Assembly (NCBI GenBank): GCA_964390565.1
Contig: CAYMII010000020.1
Span: forward strand, 6,546 to 70,545
Direction of reading: 5' to 3'
DNA length: 64,000 bases
From: UBA8529 sp964390565
GTDB lineage: Bacteria; Bacteroidota; Bacteroidia; Bacteroidales; Tenuifilaceae
Shown: piece after piece, positions 8,224-16,421 of the stretch
How the letters are laid out: each line of letters begins with the position of its first letter
Position numbering within the stretch: position 1 is the first letter of the stretch
Made by a program: the position numbers and the translations under genes
The notes under the pieces: generated by a model
Told to the model about the DNA's origin: nothing
Databases searched by the model: none
The model's input: only the letters and a program-made list of their open reading frames with translations

Positions 8224-11200
8224 CTATTCCTTAATAATTTTCATGGTATGACGCTTAACACCATCATTTACAACTAAAACGTACATTCCGCTATTGAAGT
8301 CTGAAATATTAACCTCGTTAGAAGCGCTATTCGAAATATTTGTTTTCGAGTAAACCTTTGCTCCTGTAATCGAGAAAATCTCAATAGACTTAATTTCACC
8401 ATTGCTATCAATGGTTATCCTATCTTTTGCTGGGTTAGGATAAACGCTTAATATAACATTACTGTTTTCAGTGAAATTGGTATTAACCTCATCATTTGAA
8501 GATGCAGATGATGTAGTGATAGTAATCTTAACATTTGGACGATAGCTGGTAACTGTTCCGTTGCCTGTTGGTGCTGAATTGTCAGCCCTTATGTACATAT
8601 GCTTGCTTGTTGCTGAAGTATAGCGAACTTTTGCACCAGTACTTGTTCCTGCTCCAGTTCCTCCATAATTAGTTTCAACAAGAACCAATAGGTTATTTGA
8701 ACCTCCGGTAAAGTTAAAGGCTGTAGACAAAGCAAACTCTTTCCATGCATTCGCTGTTGTTCCTGCCATAGTTCCGCTATACACTAGAGTTGCTCCAGAA
8801 ATTGAACTTGCCCAAGTTGTAGCAGTAAGAGTTGTAGCAGTAGTATGCTTAACATAAATCTTAATTGGAATATTATAAGTTGTGGTTAAAGTAGGATACC
8901 AAGCCAACTTGCTAATTGATCCAACTTTGCCAAGTTCAGCAGCAGTGTAAATTGATGCGCTTCTTTCGTACCCATAATAGCAATTGATTGGATAACCTTG
9001 AGTTGAAGTTCCTGTTCCAATTGTTACATCAGTAGTTGTTCCGCCACCACTTGTTAATGTAGTGAAAGAAACTTGAGAGCCATAAGCCGTTCCGTTTGCA
9101 TTAATTGCATAAGCTCTAACATAGTATAGAGTATTTGCTGCAAGGCCTGTCATATTTGCTGTGAACGAACCTGTACCTGTACCGCTTGTAACCTTTGTAT
9201 TAGCAGTTGTTGGGTTAGCAGTTGTTGCATAACAAATACCTCTTTCGGTAACAGTTGCACCACCATCAGCAGTAACATTACCACCACTAGTTGCAGAACT
9301 TGCGGTTATGCTAGATGCAGCAGTCGTTGAAACGGTTGGTATTGTTGTAGAAGAACCACTAGTTATCGAAATATTATCAACATACCAGTAATCGATTTGG
9401 TATAAATCTCCTGTAGCTACAAGTGCAAAATAAGTAGTTGCAGAATTTAGGTTTGTTGTAACGGATACATTAACTGTTGCAGCAGCTATGTTAGTAGCAG
9501 ATGTCGCAGCAGACCAACTTGTATTTGTCCAATTAGTTAAATCGTTAGATGTTTGAACTCGTAGAGTAACACCTGCAGCATAAGCATCGAGCATGTGCTT
9601 GAATGAGAAAGTAACTGAACTTACACCAACAGTATTTACAGCAGGAGTAATAACTCTTGTAGTACCTGGGTTAACTTGCTGATATGAGCACTTTAACTCG
9701 TAAGCAGCACCGCCAGCATTTGCAGTATTCGACATGCTCCAACGCTCGGTTATACTTGTTCCTGTATTTTGTGTTGTCCATCCAGTAGGAAGAGTAGATG
9801 AAGCAAACGCTTGAGTTACAGGAAGAGTTAATGAAGTTGGATTTGCAGTAGTTGTGAAAGTCATATTGCTACCATAAGTTGTTCCAACAGAGTTAACCGC
9901 TTTTACTCTATAGTTATAAGTTGTATTTGCAGTTAAGCCAGTTAAAGCAGCAGTAATGCTTGTTGCAGTAGCTCCAGTAACAGAGTTTGGAGTGCCATTA
10001 ACCGTACTTCCGTAGCTGGTAGTTGTACCATACTCAAATGTAACTGTTGTTGTTGCATTATTTGCATTAACAGAAGCATTCAACGTTGCACCAGTTGTTG
10101 ATACGCCCGAAGCAGCAACAGTTGAAGCTGTTGGAGCAGTTGGGGTTACAGAACCACCCATAAAATCAAAAGTGATAGTCTTGGTGGTAGTATTCTCAAC
10201 AATATTGGTAATTGGTTTTCCAGTATTCGCTGCAGCCCAAGATTTCATATTTGGGGTAGTGGCATCAGTAAATGATGTCTTTGCACTTGAACCAGGGAAA
10301 GGACAACCAGCGCCGTTAATTGTACCATAAGTACTTGCAGTTGTGCCTGGGTTTGTAGTCGCACTAGCGCATACAGGATACATTTTTTGTGGATAGGTTG
10401 CATTAATAGCATTTCCAGCAGATCCAATTGTACTATGAACATGATATATCATCAAACCATGACCTGGAATGTTAGCATCAAAACCAACTTGCTGACGATT
10501 CTCAATTAACCAATACTCGTTAGTTGTTGTAGAATTAATCTGATAAAAACTTTTATTTGCTTGTGCAGGAGTAACGGTAACAACTGCTGCTGAAGAAAGA
10601 ACAGTAGCGGTTGCCCAACCATAAACTTTTACTTTTGTGTAAACATTATGCTGAGCAGGGGTAATACCATTATTATTCCATGAACCTGCAGCCATCATAT
10701 CCCAATAACCTGTTCCGTCAAATTGACCACCAGTTGAATAGTTTGTATCATAATAGTCAGGAGCACCTAAAACGTGACCAAATTCGTGGCAAATTACTCC
10801 AATGGCGGTAATTGTTGAACCTGAACTACCACTTAACTCAGCAGAGCAAGAATATTTACTAATTGATTTACCATCCTTTGTTACGGCTGTAGCAAGACTC
10901 CATGCATGAGCCCAAATACAATTTGCACCACCACCTGCTTCTTCGCCATAACCAGCATAAATAATATAAACACCATCTACAGTGCCATCACCATCATTAT
11001 CAAAATCAGCAAAGTTTACACTAGCATCAGCTGCATTAATTGCTTCAGAAACTAATAAACGAGGATTAACATCATTCCCCGATGCATCATTTGCACCATA
11101 GGTGCTCATATTGTTTGCAGCTGTGTATGGACCTGCAACGGTAACAGATAAATCAAATTGACCATAAGAGCTTTCAAGATAGAAATCTTTAACACTTCCT

Positions 11201-11733
11201 GTTGCTCCACCAGCATTGTATCCAACTTGGTTATATAGGTTATTAAAATCAGCCTGTGTTTTTGTGAAGGCTTTATCTTTATATCCCATTAAGATACATA
11301 CAAGTTTTCTCGTTCCTGTGGTTGGGAATGCTTTCTGAGCCTCAGTTGCCTTAATTGCATAAATACTCTTCATCAAAGAAACCTGACTTTGGCTATAAAG
11401 CAAACCTTTTGGGGTTTTAGAAAGGAGGTTTAACTCAGCAGCAGTTCTTTTTGCTTCATCGCTAGCTGCAATACCTGATGGTTGTATGTCCCCTTTAGCA
11501 TCCTGAATCGCATACTCAAACACACCCTTACTGTTATACATAAGGGTATAACCATCAGATGTTTTTGCCCATTTCACCTTTTCATCTCCCTGAAGTGTAA
11601 CTGTTATTGTTGTACCATCAGGTTGAGTTACTTTAACTGGGTGTGGGTAGGCAATCACACCCAGTGCAGTTTTTGTTACAAGCCCTGTTAAAATAATACA
11701 GAGCAAGAAAATCTTGTGTAGATTTCTTTTCAT
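8224..11733 (-). CDS. M6 family secreted metalloprotease with FN3 repeats and T9SS sorting domain
   Basis: 1169 residues. A signal peptide (about 1-25) precedes an M6/InhA-like metalloprotease region with the zinc motif H316-E317-F-G-H320 and a following GAPDYYD. The catalytic part spans about residues 80-525. It is followed by fibronectin type III-like repeats rich in Thr (TASTVAASGVSTTGATLNAS; a second set near 810-900) and a choice-of-anchor/MAM-like jelly roll around 640-800. The C-terminus is a Por-type sorting domain (YPNPAKDRITI, ending VKRHTMKIIKE) that directs export through the type IX secretion system and attachment to the cell surface. It probably degrades extracellular protein and could supply peptides to the peptidases encoded from 19.8 kb. 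Confidence 0.93.
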   Translation of the reverse strand: MKRNLHKIFLLCIILTGLVTKTALGVIAYPHPVKVTQPDGTTITVTLQGDEKVKWAKTSDGYTLMYNSKGVFEYAIQDAKGDIQPSGIAASDEAKRTAAELNLLSKTPKGLLYSQSQVSLMKSIYAIKATEAQKAFPTTGTRKLVCILMGYKDKAFTKTQADFNNLYNQVGYNAGGATGSVKDFYLESSYGQFDLSVTVAGPYTAANNMSTYGANDASGNDVNPRLLVSEAINAADASVNFADFDNDGDGTVDGVYIIYAGYGEEAGGGANCIWAHAWSLATAVTKDGKSISKYSCSAELSGSSGSTITAIGVICHEFGHVLGAPDYYDTNYSTGGQFDGTGYWDMMAAGSWNNNGITPAQHNVYTKVKVYGWATATVLSSAAVVTVTPAQANKSFYQINSTTTNEYWLIENRQQVGFDANIPGHGLMIYHVHSTIGSAGNAINATYPQKMYPVCASATTNPGTTASTYGTINGAGCPFPGSSAKTSFTDATTPNMKSWAAANTGKPITNIVENTTTKTITFDFMGGSVTPTAPTASTVAASGVSTTGATLNASVNANNATTTVTFEYGTTTSYGSTVNGTPNSVTGATATSITAALTGLTANTTYNYRVKAVNSVGTTYGSNMTFTTTANPTSLTLPVTQAFASSTLPTGWTTQNTGTSITERWSMSNTANAGGAAYELKCSYQQVNPGTTRVITPAVNTVGVSSVTFSFKHMLDAYAAGVTLRVQTSNDLTNWTNTSWSAATSATNIAAATVNVSVTTNLNSATTYFALVATGDLYQIDYWYVDNISITSGSSTTIPTVSTTAASSITASSATSGGNVTADGGATVTERGICYATTANPTTANTKVTSGTGTGSFTANMTGLAANTLYYVRAYAINANGTAYGSQVSFTTLTSGGGTTTDVTIGTGTSTQGYPINCYYGYERSASIYTAAELGKVGSISKLAWYPTLTTTYNIPIKIYVKHTTATTLTATTWASSISGATLVYSGTMAGTTANAWKEFALSTAFNFTGGSNNLLVLVETNYGGTGAGTSTGAKVRYTSATSKHMYIRADNSAPTGNGTVTSYRPNVKITITTSSASSNDEVNTNFTENSNVILSVYPNPAKDRITIDSNGEIKSIEIFSITGAKVYSKTNISNSASNEVNISDFNSGMYVLVVNDGVKRHTMKIIKE

Positions 11734-11902
11734 AGGTTAGGTTAGTTTTAGGTTAGTAAATTAAAGCGGTTAAAAATCGGAAAACGAATATTGAACCATC
11801 TATCATAAAAAGCTAATTTGCCACGGAGTAATCGCTATTTATTTATAATGAAAACTCCTGCCTTTTATAAACCTCCCTAACTGATGATATATTAAAAAAC
11901 AA

Positions 11903-11934
11903 AAAGGGTGCTTCGAAAAATCGAAACACCCTTT
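11903..11934 (-). terminator. Rho-independent terminator after kbl
   Basis: Stem AAAGGGTG-c-TTCGA with TCGAA-a-CACCCTTT. On the minus strand it is followed by TTTGTTTTTTAA, just after the kbl stop codon. Confidence 0.85.
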
Positions 11935-11952
11935 AAAATATTTAATTTGAGA

Positions 11953-13152
11953 TTACTTAATTGCTCCTAGTTTCTTTCCAACCTTGGTGAATTTTTCGAT
12001 TGCAAACTCAACCTGCTCCTTGGTATGAGCAGCACTAATTTGAACTCTAATTCTAGCTTTTCCTTTTGGAACAACAGGGAAGTAGAACCCAATAACATAA
12101 ATACCCTCTTCAAGTAAAGCACTTGCAAACTCCTGTGATAATTTTGCATCGTTTGGTAGATGTCCGAATAGTACTGGAACGATTGAGTGTACGCCAGGAA
12201 CAATTGAGAATCCAGCCTCGGTCATTCCTTTTCTGAAGATTTGGGTATTCTCATACAACCTATCGCGAAGTTCAGTGGTTTCTGATAGCATATTAAGAAC
12301 CTCTAGTGTAGCACCAGCAATCGCAGGAGCAACTGAGTTAGAAAATAGGTATGGACGTGAACGCTGACGAAGCATATCAACAATCTCGGTACGACCCGAA
12401 ATACATCCTCCCGATGCACCACCTAACGCTTTTCCAAAAGTGGTAGAGATAATATCTACTCTACCCATTGCATTGCAATACTCCGAAGTACCACGACCAG
12501 TTTTACCAATAAATCCTGTTGCATGTGAATCATCAACCATTACCATTGCATCATACTTATCGGCGAGGTCGCAAACCTTATCAACCTGAGCAATGATGCC
12601 ATCCATTGAGAAAACACCATCGGTAACAATCATCTTGTAACGGCAATGGCTAGCTTCTTGAAGAACTTTTTCAAGGTCAGCCATATCGTTGTTCTTATAG
12701 CGGAAGCGTTGAGCTTTGCAAAGTCTTACGCCATCAATGATTGATGCGTGGTTAAGCTCATCAGAGATAATTGCATCATTCTCGCCAAGGATTGGTTCAA
12801 AAATACCGCCGTTGGCATCAAATGCAGATGAGTAAAGAATTGTATCTTCAGTTCCAAGGAACTCACTTAACTTTTTCTCTAAATCTTTATGAATTTTTTG
12901 CGTTCCGCAAATGAATCGAACCGATGACATGCCAAAACCGTATTCAGCCATAGCCTTATTTGCGGCTGCAATAACGCGTGGATGTGATGAAAGACCTAGA
13001 TAGTTGTTAGCACAAAAGTTTAAAACATTTTTTCCGTTGGCAACAATCTCAACCCTTTGAGGAGTTGTAATAATTCTTTCGGTCTTGTAAAGCCCATCGT
13101 TTTTGATGGTCTCAAGCTGCTGCTTTAAGTCTTCCTTAATTTTGCTATACAT
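11953..13152 (-). CDS. kbl: Glycine C-acetyltransferase (2-amino-3-ketobutyrate CoA ligase)
   Basis: 399 residues, the normal Kbl length. This PLP-dependent alpha-oxoamine synthase cleaves 2-amino-3-ketobutyrate with CoA into glycine and acetyl-CoA in threonine degradation. Visible features are the NFCANNYLGLSSHPRV N-terminal substrate region, DDSHATGFIGKTGRG, and the PLP lysine in TTFGKALGGASGG. No threonine dehydrogenase lies beside it. Close relatives (KBL, BioF, SPT) share the fold; overall sequence and length fit Kbl best. A -7 box sits 37 bases upstream. Confidence 0.92.
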   Translation of the reverse strand: MYSKIKEDLKQQLETIKNDGLYKTERIITTPQRVEIVANGKNVLNFCANNYLGLSSHPRVIAAANKAMAEYGFGMSSVRFICGTQKIHKDLEKKLSEFLGTEDTILYSSAFDANGGIFEPILGENDAIISDELNHASIIDGVRLCKAQRFRYKNNDMADLEKVLQEASHCRYKMIVTDGVFSMDGIIAQVDKVCDLADKYDAMVMVDDSHATGFIGKTGRGTSEYCNAMGRVDIISTTFGKALGGASGGCISGRTEIVDMLRQRSRPYLFSNSVAPAIAGATLEVLNMLSETTELRDRLYENTQIFRKGMTEAGFSIVPGVHSIVPVLFGHLPNDAKLSQEFASALLEEGIYVIGFYFPVVPKGKARIRVQISAAHTKEQVEFAIEKFTKVGKKLGAIK

Positions 13153-13189
13153 AATGAGATATGTTAAGATGGTTTTTTAAAAGAATTTT

Positions 13190-13197
13190 CAAAGGTA
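13190..13197 (-). promoter_or_regulatory. -7 promoter box for kbl
   Basis: On the minus strand this reads TACCTTTG, an exact TAnnTTTG match, with 37 bases between it and the kbl ATG. The -33 element is not clear. Confidence 0.55.
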
Positions 13198-13342
13198 TAT
13201 TTTTTCTTCGTCAAAATTTTAAAAAACCTTTTTGACAGCAAAAATGAGAATACATGGGCATTTCGATTTAAAATCATCCGTTCGCAAGGCAACTTATTAG
13301 AAATCAATAGAGAGAATCTATAAAATTAACCTACGAAGAGTG

Positions 13343-13372
13343 TTGCTTTTTTAATTTCAATTATTATATTCG
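13343..13372 (+). promoter_or_regulatory. Putative promoter for the 13413 gene
   Basis: TTG at 13343-13345, a 19-base spacer and TATATTCG at 13365-13372, one mismatch from TAnnTTTG. The spacing matches the Bacteroidota consensus, and the gene starts 40 bases downstream. Confidence 0.5.
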
Positions 13373-13412
13373 CATGTTATCAACAACTAGTTAACAACCA
13401 AAACCCTCCGCC

Positions 13413-14150
13413 ATGCCTTACCGCCGATTACCAAACACAGATGTTGCCCGCATCAAAGCGCTAAAAACCGCTTACGGCAAGGGCAAAGAGTTGCCTCCAT
13501 TTAAACTCGCATTCTCGCAAAGCACATATGCCAAAATTGAGCTGTTTATCAACTCGTTCGAGAAGGCAATGATTAATTACAAGGCATCCTACAATATTCA
13601 AATTGAGAAGAGTAAGGATTACAACGTTATAATGAAGAAAGCCAAACTTTACCTATCGCACTTCATTCAGGTTGTGAATATGGCCATTGCCCGTGGCGAA
13701 CTTCCCGATAAGACTAGAACAATTTACGGGATGGATATTGATGAAAGTAAAGTTCCTGCACTCAACACAGAAAAGGATATGATTGATTGGGGCAAGAAGA
13801 TTATTGAAGGGGAGCAAAAGCGAATAATGAGCGGCCAGCAACCTATTACAAACCCAACCATTGCAGTAGTAAAAGTTCGTTTCGAGAATTTTGTCGAATC
13901 CTATAATCACCAAAAGATACTTCAGCAAAATACTCAGCGTATGCTCACCGATCTTGATGCTCTAAGAACAAAAGCTGATGATATTATCCTAAATATCTGG
14001 AACGAAGTTGAGAATACCTTTAAAGATCTGCCTGATGACCTTAAAAGAGAGCGTTCAACAGAGTATGGCCTAGTATACGTTTACCGTAAAAACGAGCTGA
14101 AAGGATTACAACTATTAGAGCGCAGCCTATTCGAGTTTACTAACTCTTAG
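13413..14150 (+). CDS. Conserved hypothetical protein, helical
   Basis: 245 residues (MPYRRLPNTDVARIKALK) without signal peptide or membrane segment. It is predicted to be largely alpha-helical with long charged stretches. I believe proteins starting this way are conserved among Bacteroidota, but no function is known to me and no catalytic motif is visible. Its 3' end overlaps the convergent CPBP gene by 24 bases, so the two messages would be complementary at their ends. Confidence 0.75.
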   Translation: MPYRRLPNTDVARIKALKTAYGKGKELPPFKLAFSQSTYAKIELFINSFEKAMINYKASYNIQIEKSKDYNVIMKKAKLYLSHFIQVVNMAIARGELPDKTRTIYGMDIDESKVPALNTEKDMIDWGKKIIEGEQKRIMSGQQPITNPTIAVVKVRFENFVESYNHQKILQQNTQRMLTDLDALRTKADDIILNIWNEVENTFKDLPDDLKRERSTEYGLVYVYRKNELKGLQLLERSLFEFTNS

Positions 14151-15029
14151 CCCTTCGCCCTTTATTTTTAGTAGAAGGATAACTACTAGTACAACGCTAA
14201 TTAATCCCAAGGGCCACATTACCGATAAACCTCCCAAATTCTCTGTCTCAGCGGGGATATTACCCTTGTATATCAAGGTGTAACCGATGATTGCAACAGC
14301 ATTGTTTATAAAGTGAGCAATAATTGGCAACCAGAGCGATCCTGACCAAACATATAAATACCCAAGCATCAATCCCAAAGCAAATCTTGGGATAAACCCT
14401 TGAAACTGCATATGCATTGCGCTAAATAGCGCAGCAGAGATTATTACACCCCAAACAGCTTTACCAGTTATATCTATAAAAATCTTTTGGAGTAAGCCTC
14501 TAAATATTAATTCCTCTCCTATGGCAGGAAGCACAGCAATCATAAATATGTTGAGAAGTAATCCACCAAAACTATTTACCGACATAAACGCTTTAGTAAG
14601 CACGGCAGCCTTCTCCTCCATATCAATCATCCATTGGGGCATTGGGATTAGCTCGTTCAACGAGGCAAGAAAGTTAATAGCAGGAAAAGCAACTATAACG
14701 ATTAATATTGCTAGTAACCCAAGGTTTACATTGATATTTTTAAAACCAAGATATTGTTTTGGTTTATCAGAAAAATACATTGCAAGTAAAAACCCTGGAG
14801 CGATAAACATTCCGATTCCTTGGCATATCTGCAAAATCTTAAGAGCCGCTAATGCTTCTGGAACTGATGGATTTGGATTTGAAATATAAGACAATGCAGC
14901 CGAACCATAAACTGAAAAAACTATAATTGAGCCAATAACCATAAAAAGGAGCGTTCCTGCTAAACAAAAAAGCAGAATAAGCGAAATCTTAACTGCTGGA
15001 GATGCATCTCTAAAATATGTTGTTACCAT
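14127..15029 (-). CDS. CPBP family intramembrane metalloprotease
   Basis: 300 residues with about seven to eight hydrophobic segments. The CPBP (Abi/Rce1-like) signature is complete: GEELIFRGLL (EExxxR), SAMHMQFQG (FxxxH-type) and a late HFINNAVAI. Members are integral membrane glutamic-type/metallo proteases involved in CAAX-like processing, bacteriocin self-immunity or membrane protein scaffolding, and the substrate cannot be inferred here. It is divergent from dus, with back-to-back promoters in the 73-base gap before dus, and overlaps the convergent gene at its 3' end. Confidence 0.9.
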   Translation of the reverse strand: MVTTYFRDASPAVKISLILLFCLAGTLLFMVIGSIIVFSVYGSAALSYISNPNPSVPEALAALKILQICQGIGMFIAPGFLLAMYFSDKPKQYLGFKNINVNLGLLAILIVIVAFPAINFLASLNELIPMPQWMIDMEEKAAVLTKAFMSVNSFGGLLLNIFMIAVLPAIGEELIFRGLLQKIFIDITGKAVWGVIISAALFSAMHMQFQGFIPRFALGLMLGYLYVWSGSLWLPIIAHFINNAVAIIGYTLIYKGNIPAETENLGGLSVMWPLGLISVVLVVILLLKIKGEGLRVSKLE

Positions 15030-15056
15030 AATTGGTGATTTTTAAAAAGTAAGCAA

Positions 15057-15064
15057 CAAATATA
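15057..15064 (-). promoter_or_regulatory. -7 promoter box for the CPBP gene
   Basis: On the minus strand this reads TATATTTG, an exact TAnnTTTG match, 27 bases upstream of the CPBP ATG. It is divergent from the dus promoter box at 15098. Confidence 0.55.
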
Positions 15065-15097
15065 GGAGAAAGGAACGATAGGTTTGAGAAGAGTGCG

Positions 15098-15105
15098 TAT
15101 TTTTG
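15098..15105 (+). promoter_or_regulatory. -7 promoter box for dus
   Basis: TATTTTTG matches TAnnTTTG exactly. The in-frame TTG at 15103 forms the end of this box, so it cannot be the translational start if the promoter is used; the next in-frame TTG at 15127 is preferred. Confidence 0.55.
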
Positions 15106-15126
15106 TGTGCTCAAAAAATAGAGGAA

Positions 15127-16146
15127 TTGAAAATAGGAGATGTTGATTTAGGGTTAAGGCCAATACTTTTAGCACCTATGGAGGATGTTACAGATCCTTC
15201 GTTTAGGTTGCTTTGCAAAAGATTTGGGGCTGATATGATGTACACGGAATTTATTAATTCCGATGGTTTAATCCGCGATGCTAAATCGAGCGTTGCTAAG
15301 CTCGATATTTTCGATTACGAGCGCCCAATTGGCATTCAACTTTACGGTCATGAGATTGACAGCATGGTTGAAGCTACGCGTGTTGCAACCAACGCAAAAC
15401 CCGATATTATTGATATCAATTTTGGTTGTCCGGTTAAAAAGATTGCCAATCGTGGCGCTGGCTCGGGAATGATGCGTGATGTTCCCAAAATGGTTGAAAT
15501 GACTCGCCAGATTGTGAATGCAACAAATATCCCAGTTACAGTAAAAACTCGTTTAGGGTGGGACGATGCCAGTAAAAATATTGTCGAGATTGCTGAAAAA
15601 CTTCAAGATGTAGGTATCAAAGCCCTTACCATTCATGGTAGAACGCGTGCTCAGCTATACAAAGGCGAAGCCGATTGGACGTTAATAGGTGAGGTAAAAA
15701 ATAATCCTCGGATGACTATTCCAATTATTGGCAATGGTGATATTGATAGTCCCGAAAAAGCAAAAATTGCCTTTGATACTTATGGTGTTGATGCTATTAT
15801 GATTGGTCGTGCTACCTACGGAAGGCCTTGGATTTTTAAGGAGGTAAAACATTACCTCGAGACAGGTGAAAAACTAAAGCCTTTTACAATACCTGAGAAA
15901 GTTGAACTCGCTAAATTTCATCTTCTAAAGTCTGTTGAGTTAAAAGGAGGGAAAACTGGCATTTTCGAAATCCGTAGACATCTTACCTCCTATTTTAAGG
16001 GACTTCCTCATTTTAAAGAGATGCGACTAAAACTGGTAACATCGATGGATCCTGAAGAACTTCTGAATCTATTAGAACAGGTTGCTGAAAAGTATTCTGA
16101 TTTTGTTCCTGATGAAAGCATCAATCCATCACCTTGGGTTTATTAA
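15127..16146 (+). CDS. dus: tRNA-dihydrouridine synthase (TTG start)
   Basis: 339 residues from TTG 15127 (reads M-KIGDVDLGLRP). An FMN-dependent enzyme that reduces uridines in the D-loop of tRNA. Visible are the LLAPMEDVTDPSFR N-terminal FMN region, DINFGCPVKKIANRGAGSGM with the catalytic cysteine, TVKTRLGWDD, ALTIHGRTRAQLYKG, GNGDI and IGRATYGRPWIF. No in-frame ATG precedes these motifs. The KIG... N-terminus and the promoter position support TTG 15127 over TTG 15103. It is close to the DusB branch; which uridines it modifies is not predictable from this sequence. Confidence 0.93.
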   Translation: MKIGDVDLGLRPILLAPMEDVTDPSFRLLCKRFGADMMYTEFINSDGLIRDAKSSVAKLDIFDYERPIGIQLYGHEIDSMVEATRVATNAKPDIIDINFGCPVKKIANRGAGSGMMRDVPKMVEMTRQIVNATNIPVTVKTRLGWDDASKNIVEIAEKLQDVGIKALTIHGRTRAQLYKGEADWTLIGEVKNNPRMTIPIIGNGDIDSPEKAKIAFDTYGVDAIMIGRATYGRPWIFKEVKHYLETGEKLKPFTIPEKVELAKFHLLKSVELKGGKTGIFEIRRHLTSYFKGLPHFKEMRLKLVTSMDPEELLNLLEQVAEKYSDFVPDESINPSPWVY

Positions 16147-16219
16147 CCAATTTTAAAAGATATCAAAAAGACAGGCTTGTAATTGATAAATATCATTGCA
16201 ATTGGCAATTATAATGATT

Positions 16220-16227
16220 TATCTTTG
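16220..16227 (+). promoter_or_regulatory. -7 promoter box for the hypD transcript
   Basis: TATCTTTG is an exact -7 match, with a TTG 21 bases upstream at 16196-16198. It lies 194 bases before hypD but only 18 bases before a small ORF, so the message would have a long leader carrying that ORF. Confidence 0.55.
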
Positions 16228-16245
16228 CCTAAGTCATTATCTCAA

Positions 16246-16317
16246 ATGGTTGGTATTCTTACATCCACTTTGTACCACAACAATGGCAAGGGGCTCTTCT
16301 CTTGCTGGATTTGCTGA
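16246..16317 (+). CDS. Candidate leader peptide upstream of hypD
   Basis: ATG 16246 to TGA 16315-16317 encodes 23 residues beginning MVGILTSTLYHNN and ending FSCWIC. It starts 18 bases after a perfect -7 box, the spacing seen at real first genes in this window, and stops 104 bases before hypD. No strong Shine-Dalgarno is present, which is common in this phylum. It could be a regulatory leader peptide, a small protein or a chance ORF. The Cys/Trp/Leu-rich end does not match a simple amino-acid attenuator for proline. Confidence 0.35.
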   Translation: MVGILTSTLYHNNGKGLFSCWIC

Positions 16318-16370
16318 TCCTTTTTCAAACATTTATTAAGAAACATCTAATATCCTTTTAACTAGGGATT

Positions 16371-16391
16371 TTCGTATTTTTTTGTTACGAA
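16371..16391. promoter_or_regulatory. Inverted repeat in the hypD leader
   Basis: TTCGTA and TACGAA separated by nine T-rich bases, 31 bases before hypD. It may be a protein-binding site or a weak RNA hairpin. The half-site resembles the ArsR operators at 30.0 and 35.7 kb, but the spacing differs, so shared regulation is doubtful. Confidence 0.3.
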
Positions 16392-16421
16392 TTATTAGCT
16401 ATCAATCAAATTTTAAAAAGC

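Noticed and set aside
9500..10500. Tandem DNA repeats in the M6 protease gene
   Set aside because: The low-complexity look comes from Thr/Ala/Val-rich FN3-like protein repeats; there is no exact DNA repeat unit.
16371..16391. ArsR operator before hypD
   Set aside because: The half-sites match but the spacer is nine bases instead of four, and no arsenic gene is adjacent.
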